Origin: an uncultured Alphaproteobacteria bacterium
GTDB lineage: Bacteria > Pseudomonadota > Alphaproteobacteria > Bin95
Length of the DNA: 47,077 nt
NCBI GenBank assembly: GCA_938083135.1
Contig: CALLKY010000084.1
Location: 1-47,077, forward strand
Reading direction: 5' to 3'
Shown here in pieces: positions 32,706 through 40,879 of the stretch. The notes below the pieces were generated by a model, which was not told the DNA's origin, did no database searches, and saw only the letters and a program-made list of their open reading frames with translations. A program made the translations under genes and the position numbers. The stretch's first letter is position 1; each line of letters opens with the position of its first letter.

Positions 32706-34037
32706 TCAGTCGGATGGATTAGTTTCTGCGGAATTATCTTCTGGTGCCTTTGGTGCCTCTGCGCGTGTAAGTGCTGCCGCGAAAAACCCATCACAGCCAT
32801 GTTGAGCTGGCGTTAGCTTCAAATAGGGGCCGGTGAGGGGGGCGGGAAAGCGTTTTGGCGGATCAAGGCGGAAGTCTGGATGGCTGCTCAAGAACGCATC
32901 GACCTGGGCTTCGTTTTCTTCCGGCAGCATGGAGCAGGTGGCGTAAACGAGGCGACCGCCTGGCCGAACGAGCCGTGCTGCCCGTTCCAGAATGACGGCT
33001 TGCAAGGCCACAAGCTCTGAGAGAGGCGGGCTCTTGCGGCTCCAACGGGCATCCGGATTGCGCCGCCATGCGCCAACACCGGTGCAGGGCGCATCGACAA
33101 GCACACGGTCAAAGCGGCGTTTCCGGCGTTTCAGCCAGGAATCAGCACCCGTTGAAATCTCCCGGCGCTGCACATTATCCACGCCAGCCTTAGCGTAGCG
33201 GGGTGCGGATCGTTCAAGCCGTCTGGCATCGCTATCGAGCGCATAAAGGCGGCCTTTGTTCTGCATATCTGCGGCGAGCGCCAAAGTTTTGCCGCCCGCC
33301 CCAGCGCAAAAATCAACCACGCTTTCACCAGGTTGCGCCCCAACCATCATGGCAACCAGTTGCGAGCCTTCATCTTGCGGATCAACAGCACCGTCCAGTA
33401 ATCCAGGCAATCGCCCCAGTGCGACGCGCTCCATCAACCGAATGCCATAGGGCGAATACGGCATGCCGCGGGCTTCAAATCCGGCAGCGCGGATATCGGC
33501 CAGGGCGTGCTCGTGGGTGGTTTTCAGCGTGTTGACCCTAAGATCGAGCGGGGCAGGTTCACGCAGTGCGGCCAGCTCATCGGCGGCATGCTCACCAAAA
33601 GCGGCATTGAATCCGGGCCACGCCCAATCTGGGCATTCAAGCTCTGCCTGAAGCGGCATGCCCGCACCTGCAAGTGGCGGATCGCCAAGCGCACCCAGCC
33701 AGCCCAGTTCTTCTGTCGTCAGCGGTGGCGGGCCGTATTGGGCATCGGCGGTCATAGCGCTTAGGTCGTACATGGATGCGCCACCGGTTAGCACGGCATC
33801 TGCCAGGATGCGCGCGCGCGGGCCGGGTTCAGCCCCTGCAGCCCGCAAGCGCCAATCCAGGCGACCCTGGCGCCGGACCGCGCCGAACACATGATCCCCC
33901 AAGGATGATCGATCCTTGGAGCCGATATAACGGCGCGCCCGAACATAGCGCTGCAAAATCAGGTCAAGCGGCCCAGGATTACTGGCCTGCTCGTCCAGAA
34001 TTTCGATAGCGGCGGCGATAATCGCACCTGGCTGCAT
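32706..34037 (-). CDS. RsmB-type RNA m5C methyltransferase (NOL1/NOP2/Sun family)
   Basis: 443 aa from ATG at 34037, whose A is the last base of the preceding stop codon (TAATG). The N-terminal NusB-like helical part is followed by the catalytic domain: DPQDEGSQLVAMM near residue 235, the SAM motif VVDFCAGAGGKTLALAA, VLVDAPCTGVGAWRRNPDARW with one catalytic Cys, and YATCSMLPEENE with the second. Both catalytic cysteines of m5C methyltransferases are present. RsmB methylates C967 of 16S rRNA in E. coli; the precise target here is unverified. It is coupled to the Smr gene upstream. Confidence 0.9.
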   Translation of the reverse strand: MQPGAIIAAAIEILDEQASNPGPLDLILQRYVRARRYIGSKDRSSLGDHVFGAVRRQGRLDWRLRAAGAEPGPRARILADAVLTGGASMYDLSAMTADAQYGPPPLTTEELGWLGALGDPPLAGAGMPLQAELECPDWAWPGFNAAFGEHAADELAALREPAPLDLRVNTLKTTHEHALADIRAAGFEARGMPYSPYGIRLMERVALGRLPGLLDGAVDPQDEGSQLVAMMVGAQPGESVVDFCAGAGGKTLALAADMQNKGRLYALDSDARRLERSAPRYAKAGVDNVQRREISTGADSWLKRRKRRFDRVLVDAPCTGVGAWRRNPDARWSRKSPPLSELVALQAVILERAARLVRPGGRLVYATCSMLPEENEAQVDAFLSSHPDFRLDPPKRFPAPLTGPYLKLTPAQHGCDGFFAAALTRAEAPKAPEDNSAETNPSD

Positions 34038-34591
34038 TAGTGTGCCCGATCTTTGCGGCGGAGGGTGACATAAAACGCGCCGGCGCCGCCGTGGCGCTGG
34101 TCTGCTTGGGCATGGCCGGCAACGATGTCTGGCATGCGGGCCAGCCATTGCGGCGTCTCTCGCTTTAGCACGCCTTTGCCAGCTCCTGTTGTATCAAGTC
34201 CGCGCCCGGTGATGACAAGCACGGCCCGGCGGCCCATTTGCTGGCTCGCGCGCAGGAAACTGCGAAGATTGCGCTCGGCCTCTCTGGCGGTCATGCCATG
34301 CAGGTCGAGCCTGCCTTCGATGGGCAGGCGGCCCCGTTTCAGGCGGGTAAGCTGCGCGCGGTCTAAGTGTTTTTCTGGTGCTGGTTTCAGGCTTGGTGCC
34401 AGATAATCAGTTTCCAGCGGGCGTGCGGCTGTTTCCGCCAAATGCTGGCGGACGGCTCTAGGATCAGGGGCGGGGCGCGCCAAATACGGCGTCCGGGCGC
34501 GATTACGCAGCGGCTTGGCACCTGATGTGGCCTGTCGCCATACGTCTGCTTCGTCTTCAGAGACGCTGCGCCTGGGTTTCTGACGTTTCAT
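34037..34591 (-). CDS. Smr/MutS2-type endonuclease domain protein
   Basis: 184 aa. The Smr domain is in the C-terminal half: GRLDLHGMTAREAERNLRSFL near residue 92, VLVITGRGLDTTGAGKGVLK near residue 125 and GGAGAFYVTLRR at the end. The LDLHG and TGRG motifs are the ones linked to nuclease activity. The first 80 residues are basic and low in structure. The stand-alone Smr domain's role in alphaproteobacteria is not firmly known; nucleic-acid cleavage is inferred from the domain. It overlaps the next upstream gene by 4 bp and the methyltransferase by one base. Confidence 0.9.
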   Translation of the reverse strand: MKRQKPRRSVSEDEADVWRQATSGAKPLRNRARTPYLARPAPDPRAVRQHLAETAARPLETDYLAPSLKPAPEKHLDRAQLTRLKRGRLPIEGRLDLHGMTAREAERNLRSFLRASQQMGRRAVLVITGRGLDTTGAGKGVLKRETPQWLARMPDIVAGHAQADQRHGGAGAFYVTLRRKDRAH

Positions 34592-35055
34592 CCCACCGGC
34601 TCATTGTCTGCGCGTGGCAGGTGCTGGCGGGCGAAGGCCAACCAGTCGCCATCGGGCGCCCTGACTTCGCTGGATGGATCGCCAACCATACGAATCGTCA
34701 GCCCGCCACCGGCCCAGAGCTCCTCGAAGCCCTGCCTGCCAGAAAGCGCATAAGCAAGCGTACGCTTACGCAGCCTGGACATCACGGCGAAACTAATTGT
34801 CGTCATCATCAAAACGGCCATGCTCGTAGAGATCGCCAGAAAGCCGACCCATCCAGCAATTCTGTAGCCCACAATCGACAGGCAGATGAACGCGACCCAC
34901 GGCAGCAGATTATCGCTCCGTTTGAACACAGGACTGCGCGGATGGTTCAGAACCTTAAGCTGGGCCCCGATATCCACCTTCGAATCGCGGTTCGCCAGCC
35001 AGATCCGCTCATAGAGAGCCTGTGCCTCAGCTGTTTGAGCGTCTTCGTCAGTCAC
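34588..35055 (-). CDS. Unknown protein with two membrane segments
   Basis: 155 aa from a GTG at 35055; there is no ATG in frame before the first membrane segment. Two adjacent hydrophobic stretches (about residues 51-68 LLPWVAFICLSIVGYRIAGW-like and 70-92 VGFLAISTSMAVLMMTTISF-like) suggest a helical hairpin in the membrane, with a soluble N-terminus and a C-terminal domain of 60 residues containing GFEELWAGGGLTIRMVG. I do not recognise the family. It overlaps the Smr gene by 4 bp and lies 8 bp after the GST gene, so it probably belongs to a GST-unknown-smr-rsmB transcript. Confidence 0.65.
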   Translation of the reverse strand: MTDEDAQTAEAQALYERIWLANRDSKVDIGAQLKVLNHPRSPVFKRSDNLLPWVAFICLSIVGYRIAGWVGFLAISTSMAVLMMTTISFAVMSRLRKRTLAYALSGRQGFEELWAGGGLTIRMVGDPSSEVRAPDGDWLAFARQHLPRADNEPVG

Positions 35056-35063
35056 CAGTCAGA

Positions 35064-35687
35064 CTACTCAATCGGAATGCCGGAAACGTGTTGCTGAAAG
35101 GCCGGGCGTTCGCACATCCGATCATACCAGGCCCGGACATTCGGCAGGTTCGGACGTTCAAAGTCCAAATTGAAGAAGCGGTGTACATTCGGCCCAAGCG
35201 GGATATCCGCTATGGAGAGCGCATCGCCACCGAGCCATTTCTGGCCTTTCAGCCGGTGCTCCAGCATTGCCATGGCGTTGCAGCTGGCACCGACGGCCGC
35301 CTTGATGGTGTCATGGTTCCGGTCTTCTGGTGCCGTGCGCACAAGGCCCCAAAAAACGGGTGTGAAGGCTGGGTTCAGGGTGGTTTGCTGCCAGTCCATC
35401 CAGCGGTCCAGATCAGCGCGGTGCGCTAAGTCTGACGGCCAGAGCGCCCCGCCGCCGTGTTTAGCCGCGAGATACCGGACAATCGCGTTCGATTCCCAAA
35501 GGATGAGGTCGCCATCCTGGATTGTCGGCACGCGGCCATTGGGGTTCATGGCCCGGTATTCTGGCGTGTCGACAACGCCGTAAGCCATGCCAGCATCAAC
35601 CCGGTCATAGTCCACGCCAAGCTCGCTCAACGTCCAGAGAACCTTCATCACATTGCTGGACGTAATCCGTCCGTAAACCTTGACCAT
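35064..35687 (-). CDS. Glutathione S-transferase family protein
   Basis: 207 aa from ATG at 35687, preceded by GAAGGG. The N-terminal thioredoxin-like domain has VYGRITSSNVMKVLWTLSELGV, with the Ser pair near residue 10 as candidate catalytic residue, NPNGRVPTIQDGD with the cis-Pro, and LWESNAIVRYLA. The all-helical C-terminal domain ends in RPAFQQHV. Conjugation of glutathione to an electrophile is the expected reaction, with unknown substrate. The gene starts a leftward run that includes the membrane protein, smr and the methyltransferase. Confidence 0.92.
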   Translation of the reverse strand: MVKVYGRITSSNVMKVLWTLSELGVDYDRVDAGMAYGVVDTPEYRAMNPNGRVPTIQDGDLILWESNAIVRYLAAKHGGGALWPSDLAHRADLDRWMDWQQTTLNPAFTPVFWGLVRTAPEDRNHDTIKAAVGASCNAMAMLEHRLKGQKWLGGDALSIADIPLGPNVHRFFNLDFERPNLPNVRAWYDRMCERPAFQQHVSGIPIE

Positions 35688-35714
35688 CTGCCGGCCCTTC
35701 CGAGAGTGAAAACT

Positions 35715-36899
35715 TTAGCGCCGCTTGGGCGCGAGGAGATAATAACGACCTTGGGCCGCCATGCGACCCGCTTTTTCGCCAGCAGCCTCACCGGTGCCCC
35801 AAAACAGGTCACCCCGTATGGGGCCTTTGATGGCACCGCCCGTATCTTCTGCTACTAAGAGGCGGCGAATGGGTGCCTGGTTTGGTTCCGGGTGCGGAAC
35901 ATCAATATAGACCAGCGCGCCCAGTGGCGCATATTTCGGGTCAATGGCAAGGCTGCGGCCTGCGGCCAGAGGTACGCCTGCGGCACCAATCGGTCCCCGG
36001 CCCTTCACTTCGCGGAAAAACACGACAGACCGGTTCAGGTTCATGACATCTTGGGCTTGGCCTGAGTTGGATGCGAGCCAGGACCGGATCGCCTGCATGG
36101 ACATATCCTGCCGTCGGATCGCACCGGATGCTATCAAATCCCGGCCAATGGCGCGGTATGGCCTGCCATTCTTGCCAGCATAGCCGATCCGCATGCGGGA
36201 CCCATCGGGCAGTTTGACCACACCGGACCCTTGGATTTCCAAGAAGAAACCCGCGACGGGTTCTGCCAGCCACACAAGCTCTAGGCCTTGGCCGTGTAGC
36301 GCGCCACGGGCGACGGCTGCGCGTTCGTGATAGGGTACGAAACGGCCATTCTCTACGCGGCCAAGTATGGTTTTGCCCTTGAGGTCCGCGTTAAAGGCAC
36401 CGAGATCTGCGCTGATGATATCAGCCGGTTTGCGGTATAGCGGCGTTTGGTAGGGGCCGCCACGGGTGCGGGATCCTGCGACTTCAGGCTCATAATAGCC
36501 GGTGAATAGGCCTGTCGATGCGGCATTGCCTACCTGATAGGGCTGAAACCAGGCTTCTACGAAAGCTTTTGGGTCTGTGTTGGGTGCGGCTTTTGCTGCG
36601 GCGCAGGCTGCAGCCCAATCGGCGTTCCGGCCAAGGGTGGGCCAGGTTTTGGATGCGGGATCGCCAGCGCTTTTGCGCCCGAAGCGTTTACAGACGCCGC
36701 GAAACTGCTGCAATGCGATGGTGGGATTGTCCGCAGACCATCCGGGCAATGCTAAAAAAGCAACGGGCTGAAGGCCCGGCGGTGGGGCTTTTTGCGCTTC
36801 GGTCGGTTCCGGTGTTGTGGTTTTAGGCGGCGGTTTCGCAGCGTCAGAACATGCCGCAAGCGCTATAGCGGCAGCGGCGAGAATAATGAAAGGACGCAT
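35715..36899 (-). CDS. mltA: Membrane-bound lytic murein transglycosylase A (MltA)
   Basis: 394 aa from ATG at 36899, preceded by GGAG at 9-bp spacing; a GTG at 36905 is in frame but less likely. Residues 1-17 end in the lipobox ALAAC, so Cys17 would be lipidated and the enzyme anchored in the membrane. The MltA domain has GLFTGYYEPEVAGSRT near residue 132 and ILGRVENGRFVPYHERAA; the 3D domain has the catalytic Asp residues in DPKYAPLGALVYID and VAEDTGGAIKGPIRGDLFWG. It cleaves peptidoglycan to 1,6-anhydromuropeptides. It follows the Tim44-like gene by 26 bp. Confidence 0.95.
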   Translation of the reverse strand: MRPFIILAAAAIALAACSDAAKPPPKTTTPEPTEAQKAPPPGLQPVAFLALPGWSADNPTIALQQFRGVCKRFGRKSAGDPASKTWPTLGRNADWAAACAAAKAAPNTDPKAFVEAWFQPYQVGNAASTGLFTGYYEPEVAGSRTRGGPYQTPLYRKPADIISADLGAFNADLKGKTILGRVENGRFVPYHERAAVARGALHGQGLELVWLAEPVAGFFLEIQGSGVVKLPDGSRMRIGYAGKNGRPYRAIGRDLIASGAIRRQDMSMQAIRSWLASNSGQAQDVMNLNRSVVFFREVKGRGPIGAAGVPLAAGRSLAIDPKYAPLGALVYIDVPHPEPNQAPIRRLLVAEDTGGAIKGPIRGDLFWGTGEAAGEKAGRMAAQGRYYLLAPKRR

Positions 36900-36925
36900 G
36901 GCCACTCGCTCCGGCGCGGGCTAGA

Positions 36926-37618
36926 TCACTCGCCCGGCTGGGTTTCGATCAGCAGCCAGTTCGGGTCATCCGAATGCATATCCCGTTCATAGGTCCAGAG
37001 ATCGACAATGGTCTCAACCTGGTTCGGCGCGCCATCAATCGGCTGACCATCAGCGTTGCGCAGCACGTTCGTCTGTTCAGATTTCAGACGAACCGTGACA
37101 CGCGCGATAGAGCCTTCGACCTCGACATCATCAATCCCAGCGGTCTGGATGGCGATGACAGTGGCGTCCAGGGTTTCGCCCCTGGATTCCCGGTCAGTGA
37201 TCGCAGCTTCCATTGGCTCATAAACATCGTCATGGGCAAGGCTGCGCAGTGTGTCCCGGTCACCGCTGGCATAGGCCGACAGGATGATGGCAAAGGCTTC
37301 ACGTGCGCCGCCAAGGAATTCGTCTGCGTTAAATTCAGGATCAAGCGCATGCAGTTTCGCTGCCGGGCCAAAAGGCGGGGCTGCGTCCATGCTCGGACGT
37401 TGAACGCCGGGGAAAGGCGTTACATTGTCTGCAGCTGAATCATTGGTGGACGCAGCATCGTCCGGCTTTGGACGCGTGCCGACATAGCGGTCCGCATCCT
37501 TGTAGCGCGGCCGTTCTTCACCGTGGCGTTTGCCCAGCACGCTGCGCAGTCGCAGGATCAAAAAACCTGCAACGACAGCCAGTATAATGACTTCGATCAG
37601 GGCGCTATCGCTCCCCAT
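36926..37618 (-). CDS. Tim44-like domain protein
   Basis: 230 aa from ATG at 37618. A single N-terminal membrane segment (about residues 6-23, ALIEVIILAVVAGFLILRL) is followed by a basic, then acidic and disordered stretch, and the Tim44-like domain from about residue 90 (FGGAREAFAIILSAYASGDRDTL-type, shown here as FLGGAREAFAIILSAYA). The C-terminal strand has VETIVDLWTYERDM and NWLLIETQ. In mitochondria Tim44 recruits the import motor; the bacterial role is not firmly established. It is next to mltA and divergent from fxsA, an arrangement common in alphaproteobacteria. Confidence 0.88.
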   Translation of the reverse strand: MGSDSALIEVIILAVVAGFLILRLRSVLGKRHGEERPRYKDADRYVGTRPKPDDAASTNDSAADNVTPFPGVQRPSMDAAPPFGPAAKLHALDPEFNADEFLGGAREAFAIILSAYASGDRDTLRSLAHDDVYEPMEAAITDRESRGETLDATVIAIQTAGIDDVEVEGSIARVTVRLKSEQTNVLRNADGQPIDGAPNQVETIVDLWTYERDMHSDDPNWLLIETQPGE

Positions 37619-37816
37619 GAACCGTCTTCCCTTCGCACCCGCTCCAGAACCACATTTGGCTTTGGAGTTTTGCACTAGCCTTTTATCTTAGGCTCGCGCT
37701 CCCTATGTTACATATAGGTCGTAAAGACAGGTTAGCGACCAATTGTTCCGTAACGGCGCAAAATCTAGCGCACATCGGATTTCGCCACCATAACGCCGGG
37801 ACGCCGCAAAGCAAGC

Positions 37817-38338
37817 ATGGGCTGGATACTGTTTCTTCTTTTCGTGGCGATGCCAATCGCTGAAATCGCAGTCCTGATCCAGGTCGGCGGGATAATCGGG
37901 ACGTGGCCGACGATTGGTATTGTGATTTTGACCGCCTTTACCGGCGCATTCCTCGCCAAGATGGAAGGCCGGGCTGCGATGCAACGGTTGGCCCAGGCGG
38001 TGCAATCTGGCCAAGCGCCGATTGTGCCTGTGCTGGATGCCGCCGCCGTATTTACCGGCGGATTGCTTCTTCTAACGCCCGGATTCATAACGGATATTCT
38101 GGGGCTTTCCCTCCTGTTTGGGCCAACGCGCCTGCTTTGGGGTAAGGCGATTGCAGGCATGTCCCGGCGCCATAGAAGCCAGCGGGGCCAGCGGGCGCCG
38201 GATGATGGCGTGATTGACGGGGTGTTTGTGGAGGTTGATCCGAATGCCCCAAGCGACGGTCCAACGCATTCTCAGCCGCCGATCGATTTGCCGCCTGGGC
38301 GCCCTGGCCCAAGTTCTCGGTATGAGCGCGACGAATGA
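37817..38338 (+). CDS. fxsA: FxsA family membrane protein
   Basis: 173 aa. The N-terminal 110 residues are strongly hydrophobic: MGWILFLLFVAMPIAEIAVL, GTWPTIGIVILTAFTGAFLA and a third region with TGGLLLLTPGFITDILGL, matching FxsA. The C-terminal tail is polar and rich in Arg, Pro and Asp. FxsA was named for suppression of F-plasmid exclusion of phage T7 in E. coli; its cellular function is unclear. It is divergent from the Tim44-like gene across 198 bp, and the stop overlaps the next gene by 4 bp. Confidence 0.9.
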   Translation: MGWILFLLFVAMPIAEIAVLIQVGGIIGTWPTIGIVILTAFTGAFLAKMEGRAAMQRLAQAVQSGQAPIVPVLDAAAVFTGGLLLLTPGFITDILGLSLLFGPTRLLWGKAIAGMSRRHRSQRGQRAPDDGVIDGVFVEVDPNAPSDGPTHSQPPIDLPPGRPGPSSRYERDE

Positions 38339-38916
38339 TTCTGCTGCGGCATGGCCAGACGGTCTTCAATCTGCATTTCAGCAAGACTCGCATTGACCCA
38401 GGTGTGCCAGACCCGCCGCTGACGCCCCTTGGTGAAACACAAGCGCGCGAAGCTGCTGAGCGGCTACAGGCCACGCCAATCCGCCGGATCGTCGCCAGCC
38501 CCTATGCGCGGGCGATCCAAACGGCGCTGATTGTGGCTGAGCCATTTGATCTTTCCGTGGAGATTGAGCCGGATATTCGCGAGCGCGCTGGATATTCCTG
38601 CGACATCGGTTCTGAACCAACGGACTTGGCAGACCGGTGGCCGGACCTAGACTTCTCTCACCTGCAGGTGCGTTGGTGGGCGCATCCTGGTGACCCAGCG
38701 CTGGACGGTCTTGATGAGCCGGAAGAGGTGCTGGATGCCCGGGTTCATGGGTTTCGCGCTCGTGTTGCCAGCCGTGATGATTGGGCGGAGACCCTGGTTG
38801 TGTGCCATTGGGGGCCGATACGCTCGCTGGTGGGGTACCGGGTCGAAAACGGCATGTTTGTTCAGCACGATCCCCATGCGCCGATAGCAGAAGTGAAGGC
38901 CGCTAAGCCGCGCTGA
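38335..38916 (+). CDS. Histidine phosphatase superfamily protein
   Basis: 193 aa. The active-site motif ILLRHGQTVFN is right at the N-terminus, with ASPYARAIQTA near residue 55 holding the second Arg, and VVCHWGPIRSL near residue 155 the second His. That is a full set for a phosphoglycerate-mutase-like phosphatase. The substrate is unknown. It overlaps fxsA by 4 bp, so the two are probably cotranscribed. Its middle section (RWPDLDFSHLQVRWWAHPGD) is longer than in the smallest members. Confidence 0.88.
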   Translation: MILLRHGQTVFNLHFSKTRIDPGVPDPPLTPLGETQAREAAERLQATPIRRIVASPYARAIQTALIVAEPFDLSVEIEPDIRERAGYSCDIGSEPTDLADRWPDLDFSHLQVRWWAHPGDPALDGLDEPEEVLDARVHGFRARVASRDDWAETLVVCHWGPIRSLVGYRVENGMFVQHDPHAPIAEVKAAKPR

Positions 38917-39022
38917 CGGTTGTTTCTACAGCCGTTTCTATGCTAACCGGGCGTTCATCATATATGTGCGGTATTAAACCGAGCATCCTTTCCAGTTATT
39001 GACCCGATTAGGAGACAGCCCG

Positions 39023-39505
39023 ATGGCTGAAGAAACCGCCGCGACCCAAGCCGTCGAGCAGGTACCGCCCCTTACGCTGACCGCACAATATGTCAAAGAC
39101 CTTTCCTTTGAGAATCCGGATGCGCCCCAGGCGCTGGGTGATCTGAACCCGCCGCCCTCGATCAAAGTCGATGTGGATGTCGAAGCCAAGCCGCTTGGCG
39201 GCCAGTATTATGAGGCCGTGCTGCATGTGCGCGCCACGGCAGAGCGCGATGACAAGACGTTCTTCGTCGTTGAAGTCAGCTATGGCGGTGTATGTGCCGT
39301 CGCTGAAGGCGTGCCGCAAGAACATGTGCAGCCGCTGGTGATGATCGAAGGCCCGCGTCTACTTTTCCCATTCGCCCGCGCCGTTGTCTCTGACGCCGTG
39401 CGCGATGGCGGCTTCCCGCCGCTGCTGATCAACCCAATCGATTTTGCCGCACTGTTTCAGCAGATGCAGGCCACCGCGCAGGCCGAGCCTGAAGGCGAAG
39501 CGTAA
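39023..39505 (+). CDS. secB: Protein-export chaperone SecB
   Basis: 160 aa from ATG at 39023, with AGGAG 8 bp upstream; the frame is open to 38999 but that part has no ribosome site. The conserved blocks are TAQYVKDLSFENPDAPQ near residue 22, KPLGGQYYEAVLHVRATAE, YGGVCAV, and LLFPFARAVVSDAVRDGGFPPLLINPIDFAALF near residue 115 (in two parts). SecB keeps precursor proteins unfolded and delivers them to SecA. It is monocistronic here, 106 bp after the phosphatase gene. Confidence 0.97.
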   Translation: MAEETAATQAVEQVPPLTLTAQYVKDLSFENPDAPQALGDLNPPPSIKVDVDVEAKPLGGQYYEAVLHVRATAERDDKTFFVVEVSYGGVCAVAEGVPQEHVQPLVMIEGPRLLFPFARAVVSDAVRDGGFPPLLINPIDFAALFQQMQATAQAEPEGEA

Positions 39506-39509
39506 GCGA

Positions 39510-39794
39510 TTACCGTCTGCGGCGGCCTGGCAGCATCAACAGCAAGCCAAGGCCGCTGAGGATGGGCCATGCCGGCCACAACAGGAATGTCTGAATCGCA
39601 GGGTCCCAAAGCCAGGCGGAAACATAACGCTGGATAACCGCCTGGGCTGTATTCAGCCATTCTGGGAACAGCCGGAAAGCGATTTCGCCGAAGACGATCA
39701 AGCTCCAGTCGCCATATTCAAAATAGCCAAGCGCCTCCCAAACGATCACCGCCAAGGCTAGGGCTAGAAAAAAGAGAGCGATAAAGCGGCGCAT
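39510..39794 (-). CDS. Small membrane protein, unknown
   Basis: 94 aa from ATG at 39794 with GGAAG about 9 bp upstream; a TTG at 39800 is in frame. One membrane segment is at residues 4-22 (FIALFFLALALAVIVWEAL) and another near the C-terminus (FLLWPAWPILSGLGLLLML), with an aromatic-rich loop between. It ends in RRRR. The layout suggests a periplasmic loop with both ends inside. I do not recognise a named family. It converges on secB with 4 bp between stops and lies 44 bp after fdsD on the same strand, so it may be read from the fds transcript. Confidence 0.65.
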   Translation of the reverse strand: MRRFIALFFLALALAVIVWEALGYFEYGDWSLIVFGEIAFRLFPEWLNTAQAVIQRYVSAWLWDPAIQTFLLWPAWPILSGLGLLLMLPGRRRR

Positions 39795-39838
39795 CGGCAA
39801 AGCTTCCCATAAACGCGTGTTGCCGGACTATACCACAG

Positions 39839-40051
39839 CTATTCTTGCAGTGCCTTCGCGATGGCGTGAAGCGGCGCACTCGCCTGATCGCCCTTAGCCG
39901 CAATCACCGCCAGAAAATCCGCGCGCATGCTCGGTGCCCAGAACTGCTTCAGGTGCGATGCCGCGGCTGCAGGGGCGGCGTCCCCTTGATGGCGGAAAAA
40001 CTGATAAATCTCCCCCGCCATCCGCAATAGCTTCTCGTCTTGCTCAGTCAT
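39839..40051 (-). CDS. fdsD: Formate dehydrogenase delta subunit FdsD
   Basis: 70 aa from ATG at 40051; a TTG at 40066 would overlap the fdhD stop. The short protein has the family pattern LLRMAGEIYQFFRHQ, then HLKQFWAPSMRADFLAV and a C-terminal ALHAIAKALQE-like helix. FdsD is a small component of soluble NAD-dependent formate dehydrogenases and is needed for activity in Cupriavidus necator, though its exact role is unclear. It closes the fds operon. Confidence 0.87.
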   Translation of the reverse strand: MTEQDEKLLRMAGEIYQFFRHQGDAAPAAAASHLKQFWAPSMRADFLAVIAAKGDQASAPLHAIAKALQE

Positions 40052-40062
40052 TGTATGCGCGC

Positions 40063-40869
40063 TCAATGTGGCGCTCCCTTGATCCGCTGGGCGTGGGCAT
40101 AAACGTCAAAGCCGGTGCCGCGCAAGGCTGCGGCCAGGGTGACGCCGGCGGCCTCTGCGGCGCGAACGGCGAGTTCGGTGGGCGATGATGCGGCGGCGAT
40201 GACGGGCGCTCCGGCGCGGGCGGATTTCAAGACCATTTCGACTGAGCAACGGCTGGTTAGGCAAATTGCGCCCGCTGATATGTCCTGGCCTTCCCGTATC
40301 AACGCGCCGATCAGTTTATCCAACGCGTTATGGCGGCCAATGTCTTCGCGCACTGCCACAAGGGTGCCAGTTCGGTTGATCCACCCGGCGGCATGAACAG
40401 CGCGGGTCTGGGCGTTTAGGCGCTGCGCTTCGGGTAGATTGGCGATCGCTTTGAGCAGAATTTCAGGACCATACTGATTGGTATTTGGCGTTATGATAGG
40501 CGCTGATGCGAGCAGGGCATCGAGGTGTTCCAGCCCGCAAAGGCTACAGCTGGTGCGGGCTGCGAAGGCGCGGCGCCGGTCCTGCAGGGCATCTGCGCGG
40601 GCGGATGGAATAGTAAGCCGGGCTTCATGGCCTTCATCAACCGCATGGATTGAAAGGGCCGAAATGTCCGCTGGATCGTCGACAATGCCTTCGGTCAGCG
40701 CGAAACCATAGGCTAGGTCTTCCAGGTCTGCCGGGGTCGCGAGGACGGCGGCGAAAGCCTGGCCGTTGCACGTGATGGCGAGCGGCGTTTCTTCCGGGAT
40801 CTGGCGCTCGACATGCGTCCACTGGCCAGCCTCATAGCGAATGGCCTGGCGGGCGCTGGCCGGCTTCAC
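40063..40869 (-). CDS. fdhD: Formate dehydrogenase accessory sulfurtransferase FdhD (FdsC)
   Basis: 268 aa from a GTG at 40869, which has GAGG 8 bp upstream; a TTG at 40899 in frame would give 278 aa. The conserved Cys pair is in TSCSLCGLEHLD near residue 106, and ADLEDLAYGFALTEGI, GWINRTGTLVAVREDIGRHNALDKLIGAL (in two parts) and SVEMVLKSARAGAPVIAAASSPT are typical. FdhD passes sulfur from a cysteine desulfurase to the molybdenum cofactor of formate dehydrogenase. In soluble-FDH operons the same gene is called fdsC. It starts at or just before the fdsA stop. Confidence 0.94.
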   Translation of the reverse strand: MKPASARQAIRYEAGQWTHVERQIPEETPLAITCNGQAFAAVLATPADLEDLAYGFALTEGIVDDPADISALSIHAVDEGHEARLTIPSARADALQDRRRAFAARTSCSLCGLEHLDALLASAPIITPNTNQYGPEILLKAIANLPEAQRLNAQTRAVHAAGWINRTGTLVAVREDIGRHNALDKLIGALIREGQDISAGAICLTSRCSVEMVLKSARAGAPVIAAASSPTELAVRAAEAAGVTLAAALRGTGFDVYAHAQRIKGAPH

Positions 40870-40879
40870 TGGGTGCGCC

